Assembly (NCBI GenBank): GCA_009746045.1
Contig: RPFO01000132.1
Coordinates: forward strand, 1,010,590-1,074,589
Length of the DNA: 64,000 nucleotides
Reading direction: 5' to 3'
Source of the DNA: Mesostigma viride
Lineage: Eukaryota; Streptophyta; Mesostigmatophyceae; Mesostigmatales; Mesostigmataceae
Below, in pieces: positions 10,901 through 24,625 of the stretch. The translations under genes and the position numbers were made by a program. The notes beneath the pieces were generated by a model. That model made no database searches. It was not told where the DNA came from and saw only the letters and a program-made list of their open reading frames with translations. Every line of letters begins with the position of its first letter. Positions within the stretch are counted from its first letter, which is position 1.

Positions 10901-13900
10901 ACAAGAGACACTATGGGACGACCGTGCAAAAGCAGCGTACATGGCGTGGCGTTGTCACTGAGAATGGCATGGTCTCTGTAGATGGCACGTTGATTATAGG
11001 CTGCATGGCCATGCCCCTCCTTGCGCCCACATGCCAATACGGTGGCTGTCGGCCTGGATTGCACCAGGTGCACTCTCATGCGGGCTGACCTGCAGGGAAT
11101 GGGTGGCATGAAGGCACTGTGTGATTGTGCCACCACAACCAATTACAACAATCCAGCCAATACATACTGCTGAGCGAGCCACCAATGTGCATTGAAAAAA
11201 TGCCTCGCACACACGGCCTGCCATTCTCCACCAGCAAACGATTGGCTCGCTTGCGTTAGACTACAACGTCAATGTGTTGGACTACGATGACAATGTGCCT
11301 GCCTTGCTGGTGTCAAGGCAAAAAACGCTCACTATGCCTGCGCGATGGCCATCGGGTATCTTCCCAGTGTACTTAATGCTTGCGTTACAGGATGACGATT
11401 GTGGGGATTCGACGCGCAAAGTTGTATAGCAAACTGCTCACCTCCTGCAACCGAATGTCCGGTGGCGCGTCCAACAGGCTGGCTGCCCCATGCTTGCTGG
11501 AGCCAGCATACCCGTGGACGCTGCTGCCATCTGCCCCCTTGTCCCTCTCCGCCCCCTCCCGGCTACTTGGGGGTGGCTCCTTGTCACGGTCACGCTTGGT
11601 GAGTGCGCACACGCCCGCGCGGAGGTAGCCCATCGCGCCGCCTGGGGGTGGGTGGAGGAGGGCCAGGGACGTGACAGATGCAAAGGGAACGGGGCGGGGC
11701 CAGCGGCACGATCATGAGGGGTGGGAGAGTCAGGGGCACGGTGCACGCAAAAGGGGGCAAGAGCGACGCGGAAGGACCCCAGTGCCACCATATGGTATTC
11801 GGGTCAAAGCCATCAGTATTCACATACTTTATGAAAGAATGAGAAAGAGGAAAGGAGATGGAAGCCGCGGCCGTGGGAACTCCCAAGGCAGGCAGCTTGG
11901 GGGAAAGCATCGGCGAGTGGTGGCATCGTGCTCGTCGCAGCTGTGCACCCCCATGCACTCGGCAAGCATGGACAACCAGGGACAGCCTTGTGGTTGCTGG
12001 CCACGTCTCAGTCCTGCAATGTCTCGCGGCGGGGTACGCAGTAATGGTTGTCTGACCGTGGCTGCTTGTTTCCCGATCCGTCGGATTAGACCACCTCAAC
12101 AGTACTTGTGTGCTGTCGTCTGTCATCACCCCAGCAGATAGTCCGATCATGACTGCCAAGTCCCGCCCACGCGACATGCAGACCTACATGCTGGGAGCCG
12201 CCACGTAGGGATCCACATACACGTTGACATGCACATACACATGGGTGGCACAACTTGGGGTGGTTCAGCGACTGACTGGCTGGGTACATGGTCTCCACAT
12301 GGGTGGCACAACTTGGAGTGGTCCAGCAACTGACTGGCTGGGTACATGGTCTCCACATGGGTGGCACAACTTGGGGTGGTCCAGCAACTGACTGGCTGGG
12401 TACATGGTCTCCACATGGGTGGCACAACTTGGGGTGGTCCAGCAACTGACTGGCTGGGTACATGGTCTCCACATGGGTGGCACAACTTGGGGTGGTCCAG
12501 CAACTGACTGGCTGGGTACATGGTCTCCACATGGGTGGCACAACTTGGAGTGGTCCAGCAACTGACTGGCTGGGTACATGGTCTCCACATGGGTGGCACA
12601 ACTTGGAGTGGTCCAGCAACTGACTGGCTGGGTACATGGTCTCCACATGGGTGGCACAACTTGGGGTGGTTCAGCGACTGACTGGCTGGGTACATGGTCT
12701 CCACATGGGTGGCACAACTTGGAGTGGTCCAGCAACTGACTGGCTGGGTACATGGTCTCCACATGGGTGGCACAACTTGGGGTGGTCCAGCAACTGACTG
12801 GCTGGGTACATGGTCTCCACATGGGTGGCACAACTTGGGGTGGTCCAGCAACTGACTGGCTGGGTACATGGTCTCCACATGGGTGGCACAACTTGGGGTG
12901 GTCCAGCAACTGACTGGCTGGGTACATGGTCTCCACATGGGTGGCACAACTTGGAGTGGTCCAGCAACTGACTGGCTGGGTACATGGTCTCCACATGGGT
13001 GGCACAACTTGGAGTGGTCCAGCAACTGACTGGCTGGGTACATGGTCTCCACATGGGTGGCACAACTTGGAGTGGTCCAGCAACTGACTGGCTGGGTACA
13101 TGGTCTCCACATGGGTGGCACAACTTGGAGTGGTCCAGCAACTGACTGGCTGGGTACATGGTCTCCACATGGGTGGCACAACTTGGAGTGGTCCAGCAAC
13201 TGACTGGCTGGGTACATGGTCTCCACATGGGTGGCACAACTTGGGGTGGTCCAGCAACTGACTGGCTGGGTACATGGTCTCCACATGGGTGGCACAACTT
13301 GGAGTGGTCCAGCAACTGACTGGCTGGGTACATGGTCTCCACATGGGTGGCACAACTTGGAGTGGTCCAGCAACTGACTGGCTGGGTACATGGTCTCCAC
13401 ATGGGTGGCACAACTTGGAGTGGTCCAGCAACTGACTGGCTGGGTACATGGTCTCCACATGGGTGGCACAACTTGGAGTGGTCCAGCAACTGACTGGCTG
13501 GGTACATGGTCTCCACATGGGTGGCACAACTTGGAGTGGTCCAGCAACTGACTGGCTGGGTACATGGTCTCCACATGGGTGGCACAACTTGGGGTGGTCC
13601 AGCAACTGACTGGCTGGGTACATGGTCTCCACATGGGTGGCACAACTTGGGGTGGTCCAGCAACTGACTGGCTGGGTACATGGTCTCCACATGGGTGGCA
13701 CAACTTGGAGTGGTCCAGCAACTGACTGGCTGGGTACATGGTCTCCACATGGGTGGCACAACTTGGAGTGGTCCAGCAACTGACTGGCTGGGTACATGGT
13801 CTCCACATGGGTGGCACAACTTGGAGTGGTCCAGCAACTGACTGGCTGGGTACATGGTCTCCACATGGGTGGCACAACTTGGAGTGGTCCAGCAACTGAC

Positions 13901-16900
13901 TGGCTGGGTACATGGTCTCCACATGGGTGGCACAACTTGGAGTGGTCCAGCAACTGACTGGCTGGGTACATGGTCTCCACATGGGTGGCACAACTTGGAG
14001 TGGTCCAGCAACTGACTGGCTGGGTACATGGTCTCCACATGGGTGGCACAACTTGGAGTGGTCCAGCAACTGACTGGCTGGGTACATGGTCTCCACATGG
14101 GTGGCACAACTTGGAGTGGTCCAGCAACTGACTGGCTGGGTACATGGTCTCCACATGGGTGGCACAACTTGGAGTGGTCCAGCAACTGACTGGCTGGGTA
14201 CATGGTCTCCACATGGGTGGCACAACTTGGAGTGGTCCAGCAACTGACTGGCTGGGTACATGGTCTCCACATGGGTGGCACAACTTGGGGTGGTCCAGCA
14301 ACTGACTGGCTGGGTACATGGTCTCCACATGGGTGGCATCACTTGGAGTGGTCCAGCAACTGACTGGCTGGGTACATGGTCTCCACATGGGTGGCACAAC
14401 TTGGGGTGGTCCAGCAACTGACTGGCTGGGTACATGGTCTCCACATGGGTGGCACAACTTGGGGTAAGTCCAGCAACTGACTGGCTGGGTACATGGTCTC
14501 CACATGGGTGGCTACGGTGCCCAACTCACCCTACATCTGTTCGGCAGTACAACGACTCACCCTGGTTTGATGGCGGCTCCCTGGGCGTTGCGGCGGCAGA
14601 GCCCAGGCCCCAGGAATGCTGGCAGACGCAAAGATGGCCGGGCGGCCCGCCGCGTGGCCAAACAGGTGGCCAAAGCAGAGCCATGGGCGAACATCCGAAC
14701 ACACCACAGTGAGCGTACACTTGGTTGTGTGAGACATCGTGATGGATCAAGCAGGACACCGCAGCTACCAAGGTGTACCTGTGGCCAAGGGAGGTGCTGT
14801 GGCCAAGGGAGGGCACACCCCCTCCTCGTTGTGTATAAGGGTTGAAGGTTTCTTTACTCTGTTGGCACCCACGTGACCCAGTCACGCGCTTATTGATTAA
14901 TTAATTAAGGGAGGTGGCGTTATGGCGTGATGCCTCCAAGGGACCAACGATGGGATCCACGTCAGCAGCTGGGACGGGCACATGGGGCACACGGGACTTG
15001 ACACGCGGGGAGCCTGCTGTGCAGACAGCATAGAACGTTACAGTCAGGTGGATGCGGCAACCCCCCCGCTATAATGTCTGCGTGGATAAATCAGCTAAAT
15101 CAGCCAGTCCTCAGAGTAAGGTTTGCGCACGCATGCTTGGCTGCGCAGGTGGCACAGCAAGTGGGTGGGTCCTCCCAGATATGGCTGTCTTCACTTACAC
15201 GGTGACCACAGCGACCAGAATTGACCAACTCCGCCACCCAACAACCCCGATTCAAGGCAAGAGGGCACCCATGCTGTCACGACACCCGTGTCTTGAAAAC
15301 AATGCCATGACAGCCAGGGCATGTACAGGCTGGCCCGCACAAACACAGGTGTTAGACATCGCAAACCGGCATGTCTACCACCCTGGCCAAGAGCAGTTGC
15401 ACAGTGGGCTTCCTGCATGTTTGCTAGCCGTGGGTAATGTGAAGGCATGGGTGAGAGGAAAAACGGAGGCATGGGTGCGTCTCGCGTCGTGTCGTAGGCG
15501 AACAGCAAACAGTGAAATAAATGTACCTTCATTAGCTATGTACAGTGGGATCGTGCGTGCATGCGCAAGATTTGAGTTTGTGCATGCTGGCGCGCATGCC
15601 GGTGGTGTCTATGTGAGGCCCCACCGTGGAATTGTCTCGCTCCGCGCCGCCCTCCCCCGCGCCGCCGTTGTCGCGCCCGTAGCCCCGGTCATGTCGCATG
15701 TCGGCCAGACCAATCTGTGGGCCGGTGGGGGCCGGTTATGGTGGCAGTTGCGACCACAACACCCGCAACCGTCAACAATCACAACAGTGAAACACCCGCG
15801 GTAATTAACACCCACAACAATCAACACCCACAACAGCGAAGCCTCCCAATAACTAACACCCAAAACAATCAACACTCACAACAGGGAAACACCCGCAGTA
15901 ATTAACAACCACAACAATCAACACCCACAACAGCGAAACCTCCCAATAACTAACACCCAAAACAATCAACACTCACAACAGGGAAACACCCGCAGTAATT
16001 AACAACCACAACAATCAACACCCACAGCAGTGAAACAGAAGCAACAAGAAACGCGTGCCTGAGCAGATCAATCCACAAGCATGGCCTGGCAGATGCCGCC
16101 GGATGGATGGAAACAATCCCACTCACACACATAAAAGAGGCAATACCATTGACCAGCGTTGGAGACAAGAGACCATAGGGTAATGGAGACAAGGGCCACA
16201 CGCGGCACGCACACAGCGCCCATGACCACCACAGCTGGTGGCATTACGCTCGGGCACAGTGGCAACAGCGGAAGATGATGGCCGCAAGTTTTGGCGTATA
16301 GATTACACTGTCTATGACCAGCCATGGACACAATCACCACCCATGAGAGGCACTTCTTGGGAAAGGCAAGCAAGGGCTGTGGAACGGCCAGCAGGCATTC
16401 ACTGGCAGTATCTTGGCGGTGCTGACCATGGTGGCATTTTCTGGCAGTATCTTGGCGGTGCTGACCATGGTGGCATTTGCTGGCAGTATCCTGGCGGTGC
16501 TGACCATGGTGGCAATTGCTGGCAGTATCTTGGAGGTGCTGACCATAGTGACATTTGCTGGCATTACCTTGCCAATGCTGAGGACGTTGGCATTTGCTGG
16601 CATTACCTTGCCCATGCTGAGGACGTTGACATTTGCTGGCATTACCTTGGCGGTGCTGAGGACGGCGGCCACCGCACGATGGCCACCGATGAAGTTTGGG
16701 TGTGACGTGTTGATGAAGTCCATCTGACAGCGGACGTATGGAGGTGGGGAATGTTTATGCCACCACACGCAGGCACATGTGCATTGAATGTGAGTCGTGT
16801 TGATGAAGCCATCTGATGCATGTGTGGTGGTGGAAGGTGTGTGGGAGGGAAGTTTATACCACTGCACACGGGCACACATGCATGGAGTTTGAGAGACATT

Positions 16901-19900
16901 GATTACATCCATGTAACGTGTGGGACCCTGCTTAAGGTGGTGTTTATGCCACTCCATGGAGACAGCTGCGCAAACAGCTCGGAGGCGTGGGCAGCCACAC
17001 GTCATCGTGATGTTTGAGGCCATGGATCACACACGACCCCAAGCGTGCGTATGGCACACTATCACACGGAAGCCCACAAATGATGCTCAACTGGCCACAG
17101 GGGGCAAACGTTCCCATGAAATGTTTAGGGTTTAGGGCAAACGTCCGCATGAAACATGAAGGGTTTAGGGTTTAGGGCGAACACCTGCACAAACTGATTG
17201 AGGTTTAGGGTTAAGGGCACATGTCCGCATGAAATGTTTAGGGATTTAAGGTTTTAGGGTGAATGCCTGCGTGAAAAGTTACAGGTTTAGGGTTTAGGGT
17301 CAAGGGCGAAAGTCCGCATGAAATGGGCGAGCCAAAGCAAACTGTGCCCCACTTGCAAGCCCCCTAAACAGAGCCGACATCCGCATGGGCCAGAACCGAC
17401 CACGATCGCATGATCGGCCGTTCTCCTGACAGGTGCTGTGCTGGCTCTTTTTATGAGAAAGCAAACAGCACACCCACCTCCATGGTCACCCACGTGACAT
17501 CTGCTAGCACATTTACCTCCATGGCCACCAGGTTGCGGATCATGCTCTCGGCCGGCACGAGCGCCTCCCGCAGGAAGGTGCCCATGATCTCTTCCATGCG
17601 GTGCCGCAGCACGCCAAAGCGGTAGAGGCCCTCCACCGCCTCCTCGCAGCGACGCGACACCTGGCGGTGACAAGAAAGGGAGGGGACGGGGGGGGGGCAT
17701 GTGTGTGGGGAAAGGCCAGGGCGTTGAAGAGGTGTGACGGATGAGTGTGGAAAAGGGCCAGCATGCGGGTTTGGAGATGACATGTGAGGGGCGGGGATGA
17801 GCGGGAGGCGAGTGGGAGTGCGGCGGAGTAATAATAAATTCTTGCCTCTCTTTTTCTTGCCACCATTTTCATACCTTAGCAGCAACCCGCCTAATCCAAG
17901 CCCAAGAGACCCCCCACACCCACACCCACACCCACACCCACACCCACACCCACACCCACACCCACACCCACACCCACACCCACACCCACACCCACACCCA
18001 CACCCACACCCACACCCACACCCACACCCACACCCACACCCACACCCACACCCACACCCACACCCACACCCACACCCACACCCACACCCACACCCACACC
18101 CACACCCACACCCACACCCACACCCACACCCACACCCCAGCGCCCCCCCCCCCCCCCTCCCACCCCACCCCACCCAAGAGACAATCCAGAGAGCACCATC
18201 CTACCCTTGCCCGACGCGCGTTTCCATGGAACACAACGCCTATCACTATTACTATCATGACTATCATCAATAGTTGGTACGAGTGTTTTTTGCTATCCCG
18301 TCGCACGCACCTTGACGAGCTCCTCGTAGACGAAGCGCGCACACTGCAGGCTGGGACGCTGCAGCCGCGAGATCTGTCGCCTCACGAGCATCTCAAAGGG
18401 AACCTGGGGGGTGGGTGGGGGAGACGGGAGGGAGAAGGGGGGCGGGGGGGGGGACGTGGGGGCGGGGACAACGGCAACTTAATGGAATGGAAAGGGCAAT
18501 GAGCCCAACCAAACCAACAGGAGGGCGGGACGGAGGGGGGGAACCACAACAGAGGTCGGCCAGCCCGGTTTGACATCAGGAATATGATGTCACTTGCCGC
18601 TGTCACCAGCGCAACCCTGAAACCAACGATGAGCAACTGGACCAAACGCAGGATGGAGATGGGCCACAGCGTACAGAGGAAAGTCGTGGCCCAAATACTA
18701 CCCAGGACGTAACAAGGTAGATGGGTGCACGGGCCGTACCGCCAAGCGATGAACAAAGGGCCCAGGGCCCCTGCTGCCATCAGCCTGCACTGCTGCGGTA
18801 TCGCTGGACCAAAACAAATCAGGGCAAGCACAAGCACATCCATGCAAACAACAATGCTTGACAACAAGACATGACGTCGTCAACATACTACTGGACGGTG
18901 GCATCAACGCGTCCTCACCTCGGGCACAAACAGCACCCCACCGGGCGCATGAGTGCAGCGCGCTGCCACCCGCACACATGGCGCCCCCTTCCCTTCCCCT
19001 CACCTCGGGCACAAACAGCACAGCGCGGGGCCCTGTAGCGTTCTGCAGCGCGGTCCGTATGTCGGCATCTGTCAGGTCATCGCAGGGGTCCACCTCCTGA
19101 TTGTGGCGCGCGCAGGAACGAGGCGAGCGCACAAACACAAGGCAAGGAAGCGAGATGGAAAGCAATATGCAAAGGGAGGGGGGGGGGGGGATGTCAGCAT
19201 GCTTGAGTCATCGCAGGGGTCCACCTCCTGATCGTGGCGCACGCAGGGACGAGGCGAGCGCGTAAGGATGAGGCATGCACGCACAATCATGAAACAAGCG
19301 AGCAGGGTGCATGCCGGGGGTGAGGTCAGCCTGCGCCAGCTACTACCACGAAAGACTCCGACCCCCCTCCTTGAAGCATAGTGCTTGCAGGGGTGTACAT
19401 CGTCGCGACGTGCACCGAGTAGCGGACCAAGGGTACCCAGGGCTGCGCCCAGGGGAAATCTCACCTCCAGGCTCTTCACGAATATGTCCTGGAAGATGTA
19501 GTGGATGCGCGCGCCACCAGCCAGCTCGCAGGTCAGCGCCTCGTTGCGGCCCTCCACGAACGCAGAGAAGGCTGCGAGGGAGGGGCGGGGGAGGAGCAGG
19601 GGGGCCAACCGGCAGAGTCTATGAAATAAGGGATAAGGGATTGGGAGGGTGGGATCCGGGGTTAGGGGGATTGGGTAAGGGACGAGGAAGGCCTATTTAC
19701 TGCCCAAGCCGGACACCGTTGACTTGGCGTGGAAACCTGAGATCACATGGTGAAGGTGAAGTATGCGTTGACAAGCCACTCATGTGCAGGCGTGCCATAC
19801 CTGAGGCGAAAGCCGTGAGGATGGACAGCAGCATGCGCCCCTGGGACGCCTGCCATGGGGGCAGATGGGGGGGCGAGTGAATATTGAGGGGGTTAACAGA

Positions 19901-22900
19901 GGGGGGGGGGCGAGCAAATATTGCGGGGGTTAACACGGTCATTCCAGCATGTCAACATACGCAAATGCGAGCGCTGTCTGGGAAAGCAATGTCAGGGAAC
20001 GCAACGTGCATAGGCATAGGACCCCAACCACGTAAGCTCGGCCTTATTAAGTAGCCACGATCGGCCTACAGCCGTGGCAAACTATAACCCACACAAACTA
20101 AGGCTGTCGTTGAAAGAACAGAAGGCTCTTTTGACCCGGGAAGCACGCAAACATGGCATTCCCAGAACAGGAGTCGCACCAAATAACCAAAACACAACTA
20201 CCAAACCTGCAAGAACTATGTGCAGCTGCAACCACAGAGAGAAAAAAGCCCAACCCTGTTGGGTGTCAGCGATTTCGAAGTCCCTGCGAGATGCTGCCCT
20301 AGCTAGCACGAACGTCATCACATTTGCACCTATATTTACCTTGAAGCTTTGAGCCATGAATGCTACTCCCAGGTAGCTCATGTCTCCCAGCACCAAGCAG
20401 TTGTTCCAGCCATGCACACACAGAGGGATGCGAATCACAACGCCGCATGGTCGCGTCATGGCATCTGGATGACTATTGGAGGCTAGTGGGGCAAGCCATG
20501 CATGTGGGCACCCAGAACCGAGTCCTCAACAAACAGGTATCGAACACACCAAGTCCTTGACAAACAAACAATAATAAAGGGTGCCCGACCCACCACATCA
20601 CTGACCCACGAATATCGAACACACCAAGTCCTTGACAAACAAACAATAATGACGGGTGCCCAACCCACCACATCATTGACACACGAATATCGAACACACC
20701 AAGTCCTTGACCAACAAACAATAATAACGGGCGCCCAACCCACCACATCATTGACACACGAATATCGAACACACCAAGTCCTTGACAAACAAACTATAAT
20801 AACGGGCGCCCAACCCACCACATCATTGACACACGAATATCGAACACACCAAGTCCTTGACAAACAAACAATAATAACGGGCGCCCAACCCACCACATCA
20901 TTGACACACGAATATCGAACACACCAAGTCCTTGACAAACAAACAATAATAACGGGTGCCCAACCCACCACATCATTGACATACGAATATCGAACACACC
21001 AAGTCCTTGACAAGCACACAACAAACAGACAGACTCTGTACTGCTCACCCACCCCGTCCTTGACGGGTTCGTCCCCCAACAGGGCCAGCTCTGCGGTGAC
21101 CGTGCGCAGCTGATGGTCCGTGCGCGCCCTCAGCTCCGGGAGCAGGTTGTAGATGTGCAGCGCCAGGATCTGCGAGTGTGTGTACGTGTGTGTATGTGGG
21201 GTCATAACGGGGGTGAGGAGGGTGCTAAAGGGGGTTGCACGCATGCGCGCATGACCAGACATGGGTGGGCAACAGGTTGTGGATGTGCAAGGCCCAGGTG
21301 TGGGGTTTTTAGAAGCTTCTCCCCTTCCACCGGGTTCAGCTTGACTTCTCCCCCCATCGGCACCTTTCCATTCGCCGCCCATTTGGCCGGCCCCATGTGC
21401 CCATCGGGCTTGCTTAATCCCTTTCATCGTGTTTAAGTCATTATTACCCCCCACACCATCCCCCCTCACCGTGTTTACGTTAGCAGCCGGGCCTCTCCCC
21501 CCTTTTTCTTACATCTCGCTCCACTTGCCCCTCCCCAGCCCATCCCTCATCAGATCCAGCTTGGTGGCCAAGACCCTCCCCCCTCCTTGTCTCACCATGT
21601 CCCGCTTGTCCTTCTGCCCCCATCCCTCACCGTGTTGAGCTTGGCGGCCAGGTTGGGGATGCCGCACAGCTCCGGGATGTCGCGGTAGGCCGGTGACGAC
21701 GAAAAGAACTCGGCCTCGAGCCGCAGCGCGTCGCGGATGGGGCGCCCGCCGTCCACGTCCTGGGGGGTCGGGACATGTGATGTAGGTGCGAATGTGAGCA
21801 TAAATAATCTAAGCATGAAGGTAGTCGATAGGATGCAGCACTACGTCATACAAGGGATTGATAGCATGGGGCGCCCGCCGTCCACATCCTGGAGGGATTG
21901 CACATGTCAGTATGAGTGCCGTCAATATGATACCACACTACATAAAATGGATTGCATGGGGCGCCCGCCGCCCACGTCCTGGCATTGGAGAGAGAAACCA
22001 AGGGGTGGGCGGGCAGGAAGGGGCTTGCACATATAACGTAGGCATGCAGTCCATGATAGCACCACACAAACCTTGTCTCTTTAATACAATACCCCACATA
22101 CTTGAGAGCATTCAACCATACAACAGGGTGATAGCATTCTCCCCACCTCTCTGGGATTGTGGAGCGGAAAAATGGGGGGAGAGGGGTACGAGGGGACCGC
22201 ACTTCATGTGTATTTCAACATGGAGATGGGGGTAGACAGACGCAAGAAAGGGTGGAAGAGGGGGGTGGGGGTAAGAGGGTGTGGGCGAGGGAGACAGGCG
22301 GAGAAGGGTGTGGCCAGGGGCTGGAGGGGGAGGGGGACATATAAATTTTTCAGCAGCAGTTTCTTGTTTGAAAACTTTATCTTAGCAAGGGGGGGGGCAT
22401 CAAGGGTTGTCAGGGAAAAGAGATGATCAGTGAGAGCACGATGTGTGGCGCAAAGCTGCAAATGCTTGGTGCAATCTTGACAGTCGCAAGAATTGTGGTA
22501 CAGCAGCTGAGGGTTGCAAGAATTGTGGTACAGCTGCTGAGGGATGCAACAGCGGTTGGAGATGCGACAACGGTTGGGGTTGCGACAACGGTTGGGGATG
22601 CGACAACGGTTGGGGGTGCAACAACGGTTGGGGTTGCGACAACGGTTGGGGGTGCAACAACGGTTGGGGGTGCAACAACAGTTGGGGGTGCAACAACGGT
22701 TGGGGATGCGACAACGGTTGGGGATGCGACAACGGTCGGGGATGCGACAACGGTTGGGAGTGCGACAACGGTTGGGGTTGCGACAACGGTTGGGGATGCG
22801 ACAACGGTTGGGGATGCGACAACGGTTGGGGGTGCGACAACGGTTGGGGATGCGACAACGGTTGGGGATGCGACAACGGTTGGGGATGCGACAACGGTTG

Positions 22901-24539
22901 GGGATGCGACAACGGTTGGGGGTGCAACAACGGTTGGGGATGCGACAACGGCTGGGGTTGCGACAACGGCTGGGGATGCGACAACGGTTGGGGGTGCAAC
23001 AACAGTTGGGAGTGCGACAACGGTCGGGGATGCGACAACGGTTGGGGGTGCAACAACGGTTGGGGATGCGACAACGGTTGGGGATGCGACAACGGTTGGG
23101 GATGCGACAACGGTTGGGGATGCGACAACGGTTGGGGATGCGACAACGGTTGGGGGTGCAACAACGGTTGGGGATGCGACAACGGTTGCAAGAACTGATG
23201 CAAGGACTGTTGGGGAAACCATCAGCTAGGCACCCACCATCGTGCCTAGGGGCAGCAGAGCCCTCAGCCGTTGACCTGGCGTGGTGGGCAGCGCAGGCAA
23301 ATATGGGGCGTCGACAAGAAATTTACTCATGAGGAATCCATGTCATGTGCGCATCTCCGCCCCCCCCCCCCCCCCGTACCTGCTGGCACCGGTTGACCAC
23401 GCCCACAAAGCCGAGCCGTAGGGGCACCACCTTGCCCTGCAGGTAGCGCCTGGCGTCCGTGCCCCGGTCCATGATGTCCAGCTGGCCGCGCCACGGCGAA
23501 TGCCGGGGGCACAGATGTGGCGACGATGCATGCAGGGGCATACATGCCCAACGGATGGGGCACAGACGTGCATGCGGGGTCATGTACATGGGGCACAGAC
23601 TTAGCGATGGGGCGGGGTCATGTACAGGATGCGGGCAGGCCCCCCCCCCCCCCCCCCCCCCACGTACGTGTTCATGAGACGAAGGAGGAAGGAATGGTAC
23701 CTTAAGCAAAGAGACTCAGGATAAGGGGAGCGTGGGCAGAGAGAGGGTGCAGAAAAGGAGGTTAGTTGGAGAGAGGGAGGGTGGGAAGAGAGAGAGTGGG
23801 CAGAGAGAGGGTGGGCAGAGAGAGGGTGGGCAGAGGGAGGGTGAGGGCATTGTGCGCATCCAATGTGAGGAGGATGGAAAAAGACACCCTGCTGTTTCGC
23901 TGGATGGATGTTATATGCCTGACAAGGTGACGGGCCACGCGGGTGGGCAGAATGGGCATGTCCCACACCCAGTGAAAGCGGGGCCAACGGGGGGCGCGGG
24001 TTGGGGGGCAAACAAGTGCCGCAGGTCTGGGCGCATGCGCCGCGTTTTGGTGCGGTGCTGTGCTAGCGAGTGGGAACAGCACGCATGCGTGTTCTATACA
24101 CCATGGACACACACAGCCAAGCCAGGGCGTGCCCTTTGCATGATGGCACTACAAGTATTGTCATGACCGTGTCCTGAGGGTCAAGACGCTGTGGCATGGG
24201 CCAAAACAAAGTGAAACAAAACAAAAAAAAACAATGGAACAAAACTCGTCACAAACACGTCCGTTTGCCAAGGAAAAGTTTGCCCAGAAAAAGGACGCAA
24301 GCACAAGACGGCAAACGTGACAGATGGCAAAAGTGACAGATGGCAACAGTGCCAGCTTTCCACAGTGGGACCGTTCGTGGGCACCCAAGCAGGTGCTGTC
24401 AGGCGGCTTGCTTGCTTGCTGCCTGAACCCCTTACTACAGAGGAGCTTGCTGCCCAAACAGCGTGCTTGCCCTGCCTGGAATCTCGCGCATCCATGTGCG
24501 CTACCACTGACAGTCTCGCCACTTGTATTTCATAAGGGA

Positions 24540-24582
<43 letters not shown>

Positions 24583-24585
24583 CAC

Positions 24586-24625
<40 letters not shown>

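Noticed and set aside
12147..14505. Open frames of 746 and 765 codons on the minus strand
   Set aside because: They are the 58-bp minisatellite read in all three frames with the same peptide content. They lie in a dynamin intron.
12243..14515. CRISPR array
   Set aside because: Repeats are contiguous with no unique spacers, in a eukaryotic intron. The same holds for the arrays at 24.9, 52.9, 58.7 and 59.4 kb.
17451..18342. Poly-(CG), (VG) or (PH) proteins
   Set aside because: (CCCACA)n hexamer array; the frame reaches into dynamin exon 11 by chance.
20340..20405. Extra dynamin exon ([13 protein letters not shown]|gtaaat)
   Set aside because: A good donor, but the neighbouring exons join in phase without it, and the encoded peptide has no place in the dynamin alignment.
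22410..23332. 250-270-codon open frames (TVVASP, DNGWGC, RQRLGM repeats)
   Set aside because: 18-bp array open in five frames; no unique sequence, and intronic.
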